The position numbers were made by a program, and so were the translations under genes. Below are positions 1-7,119 of a DNA stretch of 19,968 nt, in pieces. Origin of the DNA: Clostridia bacterium (GTDB taxonomy: Bacteria > Bacillota > Clostridia > Christensenellales > DTU072); contig JAQVQU010000025.1 of NCBI GenBank assembly GCA_028701415.1, positions 1 to 19,968 of the forward strand. Direction: 5' to 3'. Position 1 is the stretch's first letter, and each line of letters begins with the position of its first letter. A model generated the notes under the pieces. That model was not told the DNA's origin. It did not search any database and worked only from the letters and a program-made list of their open reading frames with translations.

Positions 1-336
1 CTGTCTAACGCATCTGCAAGAGGAGAGAATATTAACAAAGCAGATTTAGCTTTTTCTTTTCAGCATGCTGCAGTAAGTTACGTTGTGGATAATACTATGG
101 AAGCCTGTAGAAGAACCGGGATAAGTAAAGTGTTTCTTGCCGGTGGGGTTGGAGCAAATAATTATCTTCGTAATATGTTAGCGGAAGAAGGGAAAAAGAA
201 CGGGGTGGAGATTATACTCCCTGATATTAAATACTGTACTGATAATGCGGCGATGATAGGGGTGGCTGCTTTCGAAGAGATTAAGGCGGGGGCCTTGCCC
301 TCTGATTTATCTTTAGATGCAAGTCCTTCTCTTTAA
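1..336 (+). CDS. tsaD: tRNA N6-threonylcarbamoyladenosine transferase TsaD, C-terminal part
   Basis: The reading frame is open from base 1, so only the last 111 residues are present and the true start lies outside the window. TsaD (Kae1/YgjD family) transfers the threonylcarbamoyl group to A37 of ANN-decoding tRNAs in the cytoplasm, working with TsaB and TsaE. Visible family marks are 'SFQHAAVSYVVDNT', the nucleotide-binding 'LAGGVGANNYLR' loop, and 'CTDNAAMIG', whose Asp is a metal ligand in the family, followed by the usual 'KAG' and a short 'LDASPSL' tail. The gene ends 248 bp before the next gene, with a long inverted repeat starting 2 bp after the stop. Its position beside the str-type ribosomal cluster is uncommon. 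Identification is secure. Confidence 0.95.
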   Translation: MSNASARGENINKADLAFSFQHAAVSYVVDNTMEACRRTGISKVFLAGGVGANNYLRNMLAEEGKKNGVEIILPDIKYCTDNAAMIGVAAFEEIKAGALPSDLSLDASPSL

Positions 337-337
337 T

Positions 338-387
338 CGTGATAAAAGCATAAATTGATTGTTTTTACCTATCAATTTTCTATCACG
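338..387 (+). terminator. Long two-segment hairpin after tsaD
   Basis: An outer 7-bp stem CGTGATA (338-344) / TATCACG (381-387) encloses an inner 8-bp stem AAATTGAT (352-359) / ATCAATTT (371-378), with an asymmetric internal loop (7 and 2 nt) and an 11-nt loop. No T-run follows, so it is not a classical intrinsic terminator. It may be a weak terminator or an mRNA 3'-end stabiliser for tsaD. Confidence 0.45.
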
Positions 388-484
388 TAGAAGACTAGTA
401 TGAAAAGCTAAAAAGAAAACCCTTACTTTTTATAATTTGCACTATATATCCTTATAACCTTGACTATGTATATAACAAAAACGT

Positions 485-513
485 TTGACAAGGTATAGGT
501 CGCTTGATATAAT
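485..513 (+). promoter_or_regulatory. Consensus sigma-70/A promoter of the ribosomal cluster
   Basis: TTGACA (485-490), a 17-bp spacer and TATAAT (508-513) form an exact consensus promoter, and TGA just before the -10 adds an extended -10. Transcription would start near 520, leaving a leader of about 65 nt before the L7Ae-family gene. It is the only strong promoter visible before rpsL, rpsG and fusA, so it probably drives all of them. Confidence 0.85.
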
Positions 514-584
514 TTACTAGCTTGTGAAAAAATGGCATACCATCATTGTGTTTTTGCCAAAAAGGTTGGTTTTAACAGGATAGA

Positions 585-839
585 ATGGACATAGAAAAAA
601 GCATTAAATCCACAGGCCCTGCCGTTGTAGCAGGTTTGAGAGAAGTTACTCGGGGCATTAAGGATAATCGAATTAAATCAGTTACCATAGCCTTAAATGC
701 CGATGAAAAACTAAAAAATCAATTGAGCAATATTTGTTTATTGAATAAAATTCCGATGTCTTATATTCGTTCTAAGGAAGAGCTTGGACAGATAATGGGT
801 CTTGAGGTTAGTTGTTCGGTAACAGGAGAGCTTAAGTGA
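585..839 (+). CDS. L7Ae/L30e-family ribosome-associated protein (YbxF-like)
   Basis: An 84-residue protein of the L7Ae/L30e/S12e/Gadd45 fold, which in bacteria includes YbxF and YlxQ, known kink-turn RNA binders. Visible marks are 'AGLREVTRGIKDNRIKSV', matching the family's 'G..EV.k.i..g..k' helix that contacts RNA, then 'TIALNADEKL' and the 'IPMSYIRSKEELGQIMG' segment with its conserved late Leu-Gly. A modest AGGA (577-580) sits 4 bp before the ATG. In Bacillota this gene normally sits between rpoC and rpsL; here it keeps the rpsL side but has tsaD upstream. It is probably cotranscribed with rpsL 60 bp downstream. The biological role of this family is poorly defined, so no narrower function is claimed. 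Confidence 0.85.
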   Translation: MDIEKSIKSTGPAVVAGLREVTRGIKDNRIKSVTIALNADEKLKNQLSNICLLNKIPMSYIRSKEELGQIMGLEVSCSVTGELK

Positions 840-881
840 TCGCGCAGGAAGCGAAAGGGTTGAAACCGCATCCTAGCAAAT

Positions 882-889
882 AAAGGAGG
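882..889 (+). promoter_or_regulatory. Strong ribosome binding site of rpsL
   Basis: AAAGGAGG lies 10 bp before the ATG at 900. It fixes the rpsL start and is the strongest SD in the cluster. Confidence 0.9.
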
Positions 890-899
890 AACCTATAAT

Positions 900-1271
900 A
901 TGCCGACAATTAATCAGCTCATTAGGCAAGGTAGAACCCGTCAAGTAGACAAAAAACAGAATCCCCTTATGCAGGGAAACCCGCAGAAAAGAGGAGTTTG
1001 TCTTGCTGTGACAACAACTACCCCGAAAAAGCCTAACTCCGCGGTAAGAAAGATCGCAAAGGTTCGTCTTGTAAACGGTCTCGAAGGAACTATATACATT
1101 CCTGGAGAGGGACATAATTTACAAGAACACAGCGTGGTCTTAGTACGTGGCGGAAGAGTCAGAGACCTCCCTGGAGTTCGTTATCACATCATTCGTGGTA
1201 CATTGGATACCGCAGGTGTTGCAAAACGCAAACAGGGAAGATCAAAATACGGCGCTAAACGACCCAAATAG
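900..1271 (+). CDS. rpsL: 30S ribosomal protein S12
   Basis: A full-length S12 of 123 residues, a core small-subunit protein at the decoding centre that affects translational accuracy. The 'MPTINQL' start, 'CPQKRGVC'-type segment (here NPQKRGVC), 'TTTPKKPNSA' loop, 'GHNLQEHSVV' and 'DLPGVRYHIIRGTLD' are all present, and the protein aligns without gaps to E. coli S12. Lys43, a classical streptomycin-resistance site, is kept. Position 88, usually Lys in 'GGRVKDL', is Arg here (GGRVRDL), the same change selected in streptomycin-resistant mutants of several species. The RimO-modified Asp89 is present. The gene is second in the L7Ae-rpsL-rpsG-fusA unit and ends 79 bp before rpsG. Confidence 0.98.
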   Translation: MPTINQLIRQGRTRQVDKKQNPLMQGNPQKRGVCLAVTTTTPKKPNSAVRKIAKVRLVNGLEGTIYIPGEGHNLQEHSVVLVRGGRVRDLPGVRYHIIRGTLDTAGVAKRKQGRSKYGAKRPK

Positions 1272-1350
1272 TCTTTACCGGGCATGTGGACTCTGTCCCG
1301 GATTAACTATTGAGTCGAAGCGCATTAAAAAATATCAGGAGGATACTTAA

Positions 1351-1821
1351 ATGCCAAGAAGAAGTGGGGTGCCGAAAAGAGATGTATTGCCGGACCCAGT
1401 ATACAATTCAAAAATTATTACAAAGTTAATTAATCAAATTATGTGGAGTGGAGAACGCAGTGTTGCTCAAAAGATTGTTTATGATTCTTTTGACATTATT
1501 GAGAAAAAACTTAATCTCGCTCCCAATGAAGTTTTTTTAAAGGCATTGGACAATCTTATGCCGGTTCTTGAAGTTAAGGCCCGCAGAGTAGGTGGAGCTA
1601 ACTACCAAGTACCTATGGAGGTTAGACCTGATCGCAGGCAAACCCTCGGCATTCGCTGGTTGGTCTCCTATGCTAGAAAGCGTTCAGAAAGAACAATGAA
1701 AGAAAGGCTTGCAGAAGAAATAATGGCAGCATATAACAGTTCAGGAAGCGCATTCAAGAAGAAGGAAGAAACCCACAGGATGGCCGAGGCCAATAAAGCC
1801 TTTGCACATTTCCGTTGGTAA
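1351..1821 (+). CDS. rpsG: 30S ribosomal protein S7
   Basis: A complete 156-residue S7, the primary assembly protein of the 16S rRNA 3' domain (the head of the 30S subunit). Family marks are 'MPRR' at the start, the positively charged N-terminal arm, 'VKARRVGGANYQVPMEV' and 'RRQTLGIRWLVSYAR' in the RNA-binding core, and the 'MAEANKAFAHFRW' C-terminus. AGGAGG (1337-1342) sits 8 bp before the ATG. It follows rpsL by 79 bp and precedes fusA by 134 bp, the standard str-operon order. In E. coli S7 represses this operon by binding the rpsL-rpsG spacer; a short GC stem (1279-1302 region) is present here, but no homologous control can be shown. Confidence 0.98.
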   Translation: MPRRSGVPKRDVLPDPVYNSKIITKLINQIMWSGERSVAQKIVYDSFDIIEKKLNLAPNEVFLKALDNLMPVLEVKARRVGGANYQVPMEVRPDRRQTLGIRWLVSYARKRSERTMKERLAEEIMAAYNSSGSAFKKKEETHRMAEANKAFAHFRW

Positions 1822-1824
1822 TGA

Positions 1825-1850
1825 CTTAAGACAGAAAATTTCTTCTTAAG
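1825..1850 (+). other. Inverted repeat just after rpsG
   Basis: CTTAAGA (1825-1831) pairs with TCTTAAG (1844-1850), and the interior AGAAAATTTCT is itself self-complementary, giving about 11 bp with one bulged C. It begins 3 bp after the rpsG stop. There is no T-run. It could be an RNA processing or attenuation structure between rpsG and fusA. Confidence 0.45.
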
Positions 1851-1871
1851 ATAAATAAGTAATACTTTCAT

Positions 1872-1900
1872 GCGAAACGGTATGTAACGTACCGTTTTGC
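1872..1900 (+). other. Strong hairpin in the rpsG-fusA spacer
   Basis: An 11-bp stem (1872-1882 with 1890-1900, core AAACGGTA/TACCGTTT, one G-T pair) closes a 7-nt loop. It is followed by 'tatgtttatgg' rather than a T-run, so termination would be partial at most. With the hairpin at 1825-1850 it makes a two-hairpin spacer that may set the fusA to ribosomal-protein expression ratio. Confidence 0.5.
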
Positions 1901-1955
1901 TATGTTTATGGAGCAATTGGAGCTTTGACTCCTAAGATAAAGCAGGATAAGAAAA

Positions 1956-4031
1956 ATGAGAAACTACCCTATTGAAAAAATCAGAAATATTGGGATTATG
2001 GCACATATAGATGCCGGAAAAACTACGACCTCCGAGCGTATTCTTTTCTATACCGGTATTAATCATAGAATCGGAGAAGTCCATGATGGTGCTGCAACGA
2101 TGGATTGGATGATACAAGAACAGGAAAGAGGTATTACAATAACCTCCGCGGCCACAACAGCAGTTTGGAAGGATCACGTAATTAACCTAATTGATACACC
2201 AGGACACGTAGATTTTACTGTCGAAGTGGAGAGAAGCTTAAGAGTTTTAGATGGAGCAGTCGCTGTATTTTGTGCAAAAGGTGGTGTAGAACCACAGTCC
2301 GAAACTGTTTGGCATCAAGCAGAAAAATATAAGGTTCCAAGAATAGCCTTTGTAAACAAAATGGATATTAATGGCGCGGATTTTTGCAATGTTGTTGAGA
2401 TGTTGGATGAAAGATTGCACGCTAACCCTATTCCAATAGTACTTCCAATTGGACAAGAGGATACTTTTAAAGGATATATAGATTTGGTTCAAAATAATGC
2501 AAAGATTTATCATGAAGATGATTTGGGGCAGAAATTTGAAATTGTAGAAATACCTGAGGAGTATAAAGAGAGAGCCGAGGAAGCCCGGTCTAAATTGATT
2601 GAGAGATGTGCTGATTTTGATGATGATATAATGTCTAAATTTTTCGAGGGAGAAGAGATCCCCGAGGAACAGATGATTGCTGCGATTAGAAAAGGTACGG
2701 TTTCATTGAAAATGACCCCAGTTTTATGTGGCTCTTCATACAGAAACAAAGGGGTACAAAAACTTATTGATTCAATAGTAGATTTCTTGCCCTCACCTCT
2801 AGATGTACCTAGCATTACTGGAGAATATAATGGAAAAGAGGGCGTTATTCGGCATCCTAGTGACTCCGAACCCCTTTCCGGACTAGCGTTTAAGATAATG
2901 GCTGACCAGTATTTTGGAAAACTGATTTTTTATAGATTGTATAGTGGGGTAATAAAGACAGGTACAACAATATACAATAGTACGAAGGATAAAAAAGAGA
3001 GGGTTGGACGTATTGTAAGAATGCATGCAAATAGCAGGACGGATATAGATGAAGCCTATGCGGGAGACATTGTAGCCCTTGTTGGGATGAAAACAGTTAC
3101 AACCGGGGATACACTCTGCGATATTTCCCATCCTATCGTTTTGGAAAACATGAAGTTCCCCGATCCAGTTATTCAAGTTGCAATTGAGCCTAAAACTAAA
3201 CTCGGACAAGAAAAGATGGGACTAGCTCTCTCGAAACTTTCGGAGGAGGATCCTACTTTTAAAACATATACAGATACTGAAACTGGTCAAACAATAATAG
3301 CAGGTATGGGAGAGCTTCATCTTGAAATTATTGTTGACAGGCTGCTAAGAGAATACAAGGTTGAAGCAAATGTTGGAAAACCCCATGTTGCATATCGTGA
3401 GACGGTTACTCAGACTGCTAGAGGAGAAGGTAAATTCATTAGACAATCGGGAGGACGTGGACAATACGGGCATGCGGTTATTGTTATAGAACCAAAAGCT
3501 CCAGGTTCTGGGAAAGAGTTTGCTGACGAAACAGTTGGTGGAAGTATTCCTAAGGAATATATTAAGCCAGTGCAAGAGGGAATTTTTGATGCTGGTAAAT
3601 CGGGGGTACTTGCAGGATATGAGCTCGTAGATTATAAAGTTCGTCTGATTGATGGATCTTTCCATGAGGTTGATAGCTCAGAAATGGCCTTTAAAATTGC
3701 CGGAAGTTTGGCTCTTAGGGATGCAGCCGCAAAAGCGAGACCTACCATTCTTGAACCCGTTATGGCGGTTGAGGTAGTTACTCCTAATGATTACCTTGGG
3801 GATGTTATCTCCACCCTGAATTCAAGAAGAGGAACAATAAAAAGTATTAATGACCGTAAAGGGCTTCAAGTTGTTGACGCGGAAGTTCCGTTGTCTGAAA
3901 TGTTTGGGTATGCGACCTACTTAAGATCTGCTACACAAGGAAGGGGCAATCATACGATGCAGTTTGCTTCCTATGTTGAAGTTCCAAAGAGCGAATTTGA
4001 AAAGATAACTGGGAAGAAAAAAGAAAATTAG
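1956..4031 (+). CDS. fusA: Translation elongation factor G
   Basis: A 691-residue EF-G, the GTPase that drives ribosomal translocation. Domain I shows G1 'AHIDAGKTT' (16-24), switch I 'RGITI' (58-62), G3 'DTPGH' (80-84), G4 'NKMD' (134-137) and a G5 region 'GSSYRNKGVQ'. Domains II to V follow, including the 'GGRGQYGH' segment of domain IV and the late 'YATYLRSATQGRG' motif. Length and order are canonical, with no insertion. Its SD is weak (AGGA within 'gcaggataag'), and it is separated from rpsG by 134 bp with two hairpins. No own promoter is visible, so it is probably read through from the ribosomal promoter. Confidence 0.98.
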   Translation: MRNYPIEKIRNIGIMAHIDAGKTTTSERILFYTGINHRIGEVHDGAATMDWMIQEQERGITITSAATTAVWKDHVINLIDTPGHVDFTVEVERSLRVLDGAVAVFCAKGGVEPQSETVWHQAEKYKVPRIAFVNKMDINGADFCNVVEMLDERLHANPIPIVLPIGQEDTFKGYIDLVQNNAKIYHEDDLGQKFEIVEIPEEYKERAEEARSKLIERCADFDDDIMSKFFEGEEIPEEQMIAAIRKGTVSLKMTPVLCGSSYRNKGVQKLIDSIVDFLPSPLDVPSITGEYNGKEGVIRHPSDSEPLSGLAFKIMADQYFGKLIFYRLYSGVIKTGTTIYNSTKDKKERVGRIVRMHANSRTDIDEAYAGDIVALVGMKTVTTGDTLCDISHPIVLENMKFPDPVIQVAIEPKTKLGQEKMGLALSKLSEEDPTFKTYTDTETGQTIIAGMGELHLEIIVDRLLREYKVEANVGKPHVAYRETVTQTARGEGKFIRQSGGRGQYGHAVIVIEPKAPGSGKEFADETVGGSIPKEYIKPVQEGIFDAGKSGVLAGYELVDYKVRLIDGSFHEVDSSEMAFKIAGSLALRDAAAKARPTILEPVMAVEVVTPNDYLGDVISTLNSRRGTIKSINDRKGLQVVDAEVPLSEMFGYATYLRSATQGRGNHTMQFASYVEVPKSEFEKITGKKKEN

Positions 4032-4062
4032 ACTTATAAGTATGCAATACTTCCTGTAAATA

Positions 4063-4092
4063 TTGACACAACCTATCAATATGTGATATCTT
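4063..4092 (+). promoter_or_regulatory. Possible upstream promoter of tuf
   Basis: TTGACA (4063-4068), an 18-bp spacer and TATCTT (4087-4092), with TGA directly before the -10 as an extended element. It lies 117 bp before the tuf ATG and would be the first of two tandem promoters. Confidence 0.5.
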
Positions 4093-4132
4093 TCATTAGT
4101 ACGAAGCTACAGGGAAAAAAGCTTCAAAAAAG

Positions 4133-4161
4133 TGGACATATATGTGGAATTAATATATAAT
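4133..4161 (+). promoter_or_regulatory. Likely main promoter of tuf
   Basis: TGGACA (4133-4138), a 17-bp spacer and TATAAT (4156-4161), 48 bp before the tuf start. Its quality and position suggest that tuf is transcribed strongly and partly independently of fusA. A GGAGG site (4196-4200) follows, 8 bp before the ATG. Confidence 0.7.
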
Positions 4162-4208
4162 TTTACAATAAGTGATTAAATAAATAATATATATCGGAGG
4201 AAATTTAA

Positions 4209-5411
4209 ATGGCAAAATCAAAGTTCGAAAGAAATAAAACGCACGTTAACGTCGGAACCATTGGCCACGTTGACCATGGTAAGACCACTTTGACGGCTGC
4301 AATCACAATGATAGCCGCTGCTGCTGGTCATGGTGCTGCAATGAAGTATGATGAAATTGACAAGGCTCCAGAAGAAAAGGCAAGAGGAATAACTATCAAT
4401 ACTTCGCACGTTGAGTATGAGAGTGAAACGCGTCATTATGCACACGTTGACTGCCCCGGGCACGCTGACTATGTTAAGAACATGATCACTGGTGCTGCCC
4501 AAATGGATGGAGCAATCCTGGTTGTTGCAGCTACAGATGGACCAATGCCACAGACACGTGAGCATATCCTTCTTGCTAGACAGGTTGGAGTTCCATATAT
4601 AGTTGTTTTTATGAATAAAACCGATCAGGTTGATGATCCCGAACTTCTTGAACTCGTTGAGATGGAAGTTAGAGAGCTTCTTACTGAGTATGAATTTCCT
4701 GGCGATGATATTCCAGTAATTAAGGGCTCTGCACTTAAGGCAATGGAAGCAGGTGTTGCAGGAAAGTTTTCTGATGCCGCTTGCGATCCCATAAGAGAGC
4801 TACTTGCAGCAATAGACTCCTATATTCCTACACCTGAACGTCCTACAGATAAGCCTTTCTTAATGCCTGTTGAAGACGTATTTACAATCACTGGACGCGG
4901 AACAGTCGCAACTGGAAGAATTGACAGAGGAACAGTAAAAGTTCAGGACAAGGTAGAAATCGTAGGACTCCGTCCAACGACCGAAACAACTGTAACTGGT
5001 GTAGAGATGTTCAGAAAGCTTTTGGACCAAGCTATAGCTGGTGACAACGTAGGTTGCCTCCTCCGTGGAATAGATAGAAAAGATATAGAAAGAGGCCAGG
5101 TTCTTGCTAAGCCCGGAACGATTAATCCTCACACCGAATTCAAATCGCAAGTATACGTACTTACAAAAGAAGAAGGTGGACGTCATACTCCGTTCTTTAA
5201 TGGATATCGCCCGCAATTCTATTTCCGTACAACTGATGTTACCGGAAACATCAAGCTCCCTGATGGAGTAGAAATGGTTATGCCTGGAGATCACATTGAC
5301 ATGGAAGTTTCACTTATTACTCCTATCGCTATCGAGCCCGGTCTTCGTTTCGCTATCCGTGAAGGCGGAAGAACTGTTGGTTCAGGAGTCGTTGCAGATA
5401 TTAATAAATAG
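4209..5411 (+). CDS. tuf: Translation elongation factor Tu
   Basis: A 400-residue EF-Tu, the GTPase that delivers aminoacyl-tRNA to the ribosome. G1 'GHVDHGKT' (19-26), switch I 'RGITIN', G3 'DCPGH' (81-85) and G4 'NKTD' (136-139) are present, followed by domain II ('GRGTVATGRID') and domain III ('GGRHTPFFNGYRPQFYFRTTDVTG', shown in part as 'FYFRTTDVTG'). The C-terminus 'FAIREGGRTVGSGVV' is canonical. G4 carries Thr where Cys, Val, Met or Ala are usual, a tolerated position. The length exceeds E. coli EF-Tu by a few residues. It has tandem promoters and a terminator of its own, and no S10-operon gene follows. Confidence 0.98.
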   Translation: MAKSKFERNKTHVNVGTIGHVDHGKTTLTAAITMIAAAAGHGAAMKYDEIDKAPEEKARGITINTSHVEYESETRHYAHVDCPGHADYVKNMITGAAQMDGAILVVAATDGPMPQTREHILLARQVGVPYIVVFMNKTDQVDDPELLELVEMEVRELLTEYEFPGDDIPVIKGSALKAMEAGVAGKFSDAACDPIRELLAAIDSYIPTPERPTDKPFLMPVEDVFTITGRGTVATGRIDRGTVKVQDKVEIVGLRPTTETTVTGVEMFRKLLDQAIAGDNVGCLLRGIDRKDIERGQVLAKPGTINPHTEFKSQVYVLTKEEGGRHTPFFNGYRPQFYFRTTDVTGNIKLPDGVEMVMPGDHIDMEVSLITPIAIEPGLRFAIREGGRTVGSGVVADINK

Positions 5412-5433
5412 TATCGATTATCAAATATTACTT

Positions 5434-5461
5434 AAAAAGGTAGCTCAGGCTACCTTTTTTT
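5434..5461 (+). terminator. Bidirectional intrinsic terminator between tuf and the alpha-galactosidase gene
   Basis: A perfect 11-bp stem AAAAAGGTAGC (5434-5444) / GCTACCTTTTT (5449-5459) with a TCAG tetraloop ends in a T-run on the + strand. On the - strand the same stem is followed by TTTTTAAG. It lies 22 bp after the tuf stop and 20 bp beyond the stop of the converging gene, so it can serve both. Confidence 0.92.
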
Positions 5462-5480
5462 ATTTAATAAATCTTTTGGC

Positions 5481-7109
5481 TCAACCCTCTAATATGAAAA
5501 CCTTTGCGGAATGTTTATTGACAGTACAAGCTAATTTAGACCCATAATATTTCTTTTTTTCAATAACATCATATATACTAGTTTCTTCATTAAGGCTTAT
5601 ATCCTTAAGATACGGGTCAGATAAAATGGATTTGATGTTTAACGTAACATTCTTTTTGCTCCCAAATTTATTTAAAAAACATAACGCAATACGATTATTC
5701 TGAAGAGGTTTTATCAGGATGTCCATTAGACCTTTTTTTATACGCTTTGCCTGTTTGCCTAATGGGTCTTGGTTTATATCTATTAATTCCTTGTTTTTAA
5801 CAATATCTAAAATTTCATTTGAGATTTTTCTTAAATCATTTCCTAGAATCAAAGGAGCATTCATCATGCACCAAACTGCGAAATGAGCAAGGTTTTCATC
5901 ATGAGATAACTCACCATTTCCTACTTCTAGCATATCGGGGTCATTCCATGCTCCTTTTCCAGCATATTTATAAAGTTTTACATTTCTTTCATAAATTGTC
6001 ATTATCCAGCTCCAAATGGGCCGTATGTCTGGAGTAGTTCTCCATAAATTTCCTGCTGAATTACCCCATAGCCAAGGTTTTCTAAATCCCCACTCACATA
6101 TGGAAAAAGTTATAGGTTTATACTCCTTTAAGGATAGAGCTCTATTTTTTGCTGCTTCCAGTAAGCATTTTCCCATATATCTATACTGGAGTATTGCGCT
6201 ATCAATATTGTTTCTTATGGGGTTATATAGTTTTATGTTATTAGTTCCCTTTTTTAATTTTATTATTGCTTGAAATCTTGCGGTATGGTTATATATTTTT
6301 TGCTCAGGGAAATATATGTGATATTTATCGGTATCGTTGATTTCAGCTATTAAGAATTTTTTAAATCTTCCCTTTTTTGCAATTTCTATGGTGAGTGCGT
6401 ATTCTCCCTCCGATTCAGCGGTAATATTGGCAAATTCAAGCATACCGGTATTTTCATCTAGCCCAGTTGCCATAAAGCCAGAGGGAATGTTGGTATTTTT
6501 CATTAATTTTGCATATCCACTAAGAAGTGCATCTTTTGCAAAATATTCTTTTGCCTCCCGCTGTCCAACTCTTGAAAGGGTTATTCCATAAACTAAGGGT
6601 GCATATTTTGAAATTGGCTCGTTATGGCAGAAATCATATTTGAAGTATTCAATTCCCCAGGAAGCAAATGTTTCAGCATCTCTTTTTTCATTGTACAAAC
6701 TTGCTGGGAGATCCTCACACGTTAAAGTTCCGTTTGAAGAATAAATCCCGACTTTTAATCCCAATTTATTAATCTTATTGACAAGAGAAGGTATCCCGTC
6801 CGAAAATCTGACGAGATCTCCTACCATATTCCCATTATTGTCACGCTTGGAAGATACCCAATTATCATCAATATTTACATATGTGTAACCAGCCTCAACA
6901 AGACCAGTGTTTTTTAACGCAAGCGCAATATCATATATTACCTCTTGGTCTATTCTATTTCTAAAAGTGTTCCAACTTGACCATCCCATAGGAGGAGTTA
7001 AAGCTGCTTCATTCAAATAGGGAATATCCTTATAAAGATTTTTAACTTTTGCAGGGCGTACAAGTATCTTTTTTAAAAAACAGAGGGGACACATACCATT
7101 TCGTCTCAT
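5481..7109 (-). CDS. GH27 alpha-galactosidase-like hydrolase with an inserted beta-rich module
   Basis: A 542-residue clan-D retaining glycosidase that should remove terminal alpha-galactose or a related sugar. The barrel starts at 'LTPPMGWSSWNTF' (37-49). 'YVNIDDNW' (77-84), the nucleophile strand 'KYDFC' (Asp159), 'FSICEWG' (335-341), the acid/base region 'WNDPDMLEVGN' (388-398), 'NAPLILGNDLR' (417-427) and 'INQDPLGKQ' (445-453) follow. A C-terminal beta domain ends the protein. Between Asp159 and 'ICEWG' are about 175 residues where the family has roughly 45. Residues about 210-312 form the excess and look like a beta-sandwich carbohydrate-binding module. There is no signal peptide, so the enzyme is probably cytoplasmic. 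The N-terminus (1-30) is unusual, with a CPLC pair. AAGGAG (7115-7120) precedes the ATG. It lies downstream of the Wzy-like gene across a repeat array. Confidence 0.9.
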   Translation of the reverse strand: MRRNGMCPLCFLKKILVRPAKVKNLYKDIPYLNEAALTPPMGWSSWNTFRNRIDQEVIYDIALALKNTGLVEAGYTYVNIDDNWVSSKRDNNGNMVGDLVRFSDGIPSLVNKINKLGLKVGIYSSNGTLTCEDLPASLYNEKRDAETFASWGIEYFKYDFCHNEPISKYAPLVYGITLSRVGQREAKEYFAKDALLSGYAKLMKNTNIPSGFMATGLDENTGMLEFANITAESEGEYALTIEIAKKGRFKKFLIAEINDTDKYHIYFPEQKIYNHTARFQAIIKLKKGTNNIKLYNPIRNNIDSAILQYRYMGKCLLEAAKNRALSLKEYKPITFSICEWGFRKPWLWGNSAGNLWRTTPDIRPIWSWIMTIYERNVKLYKYAGKGAWNDPDMLEVGNGELSHDENLAHFAVWCMMNAPLILGNDLRKISNEILDIVKNKELIDINQDPLGKQAKRIKKGLMDILIKPLQNNRIALCFLNKFGSKKNVTLNIKSILSDPYLKDISLNEETSIYDVIEKKKYYGSKLACTVNKHSAKVFILEG

Positions 7110-7119
7110 AAATTCTCCT

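Noticed and set aside
532..597. 20-codon ORF (MAYHHCVFAKKVG...) in the leader of the L7Ae-family gene
   Set aside because: It has no SD, overlaps the start of the real gene and has no recognisable features; a leader peptide cannot be supported.
4860..5294. 144-codon open frame antisense to tuf, and similar frames antisense to fusA
   Set aside because: These are shadows of highly conserved genes, with no SD, no promoter and no protein-like composition.
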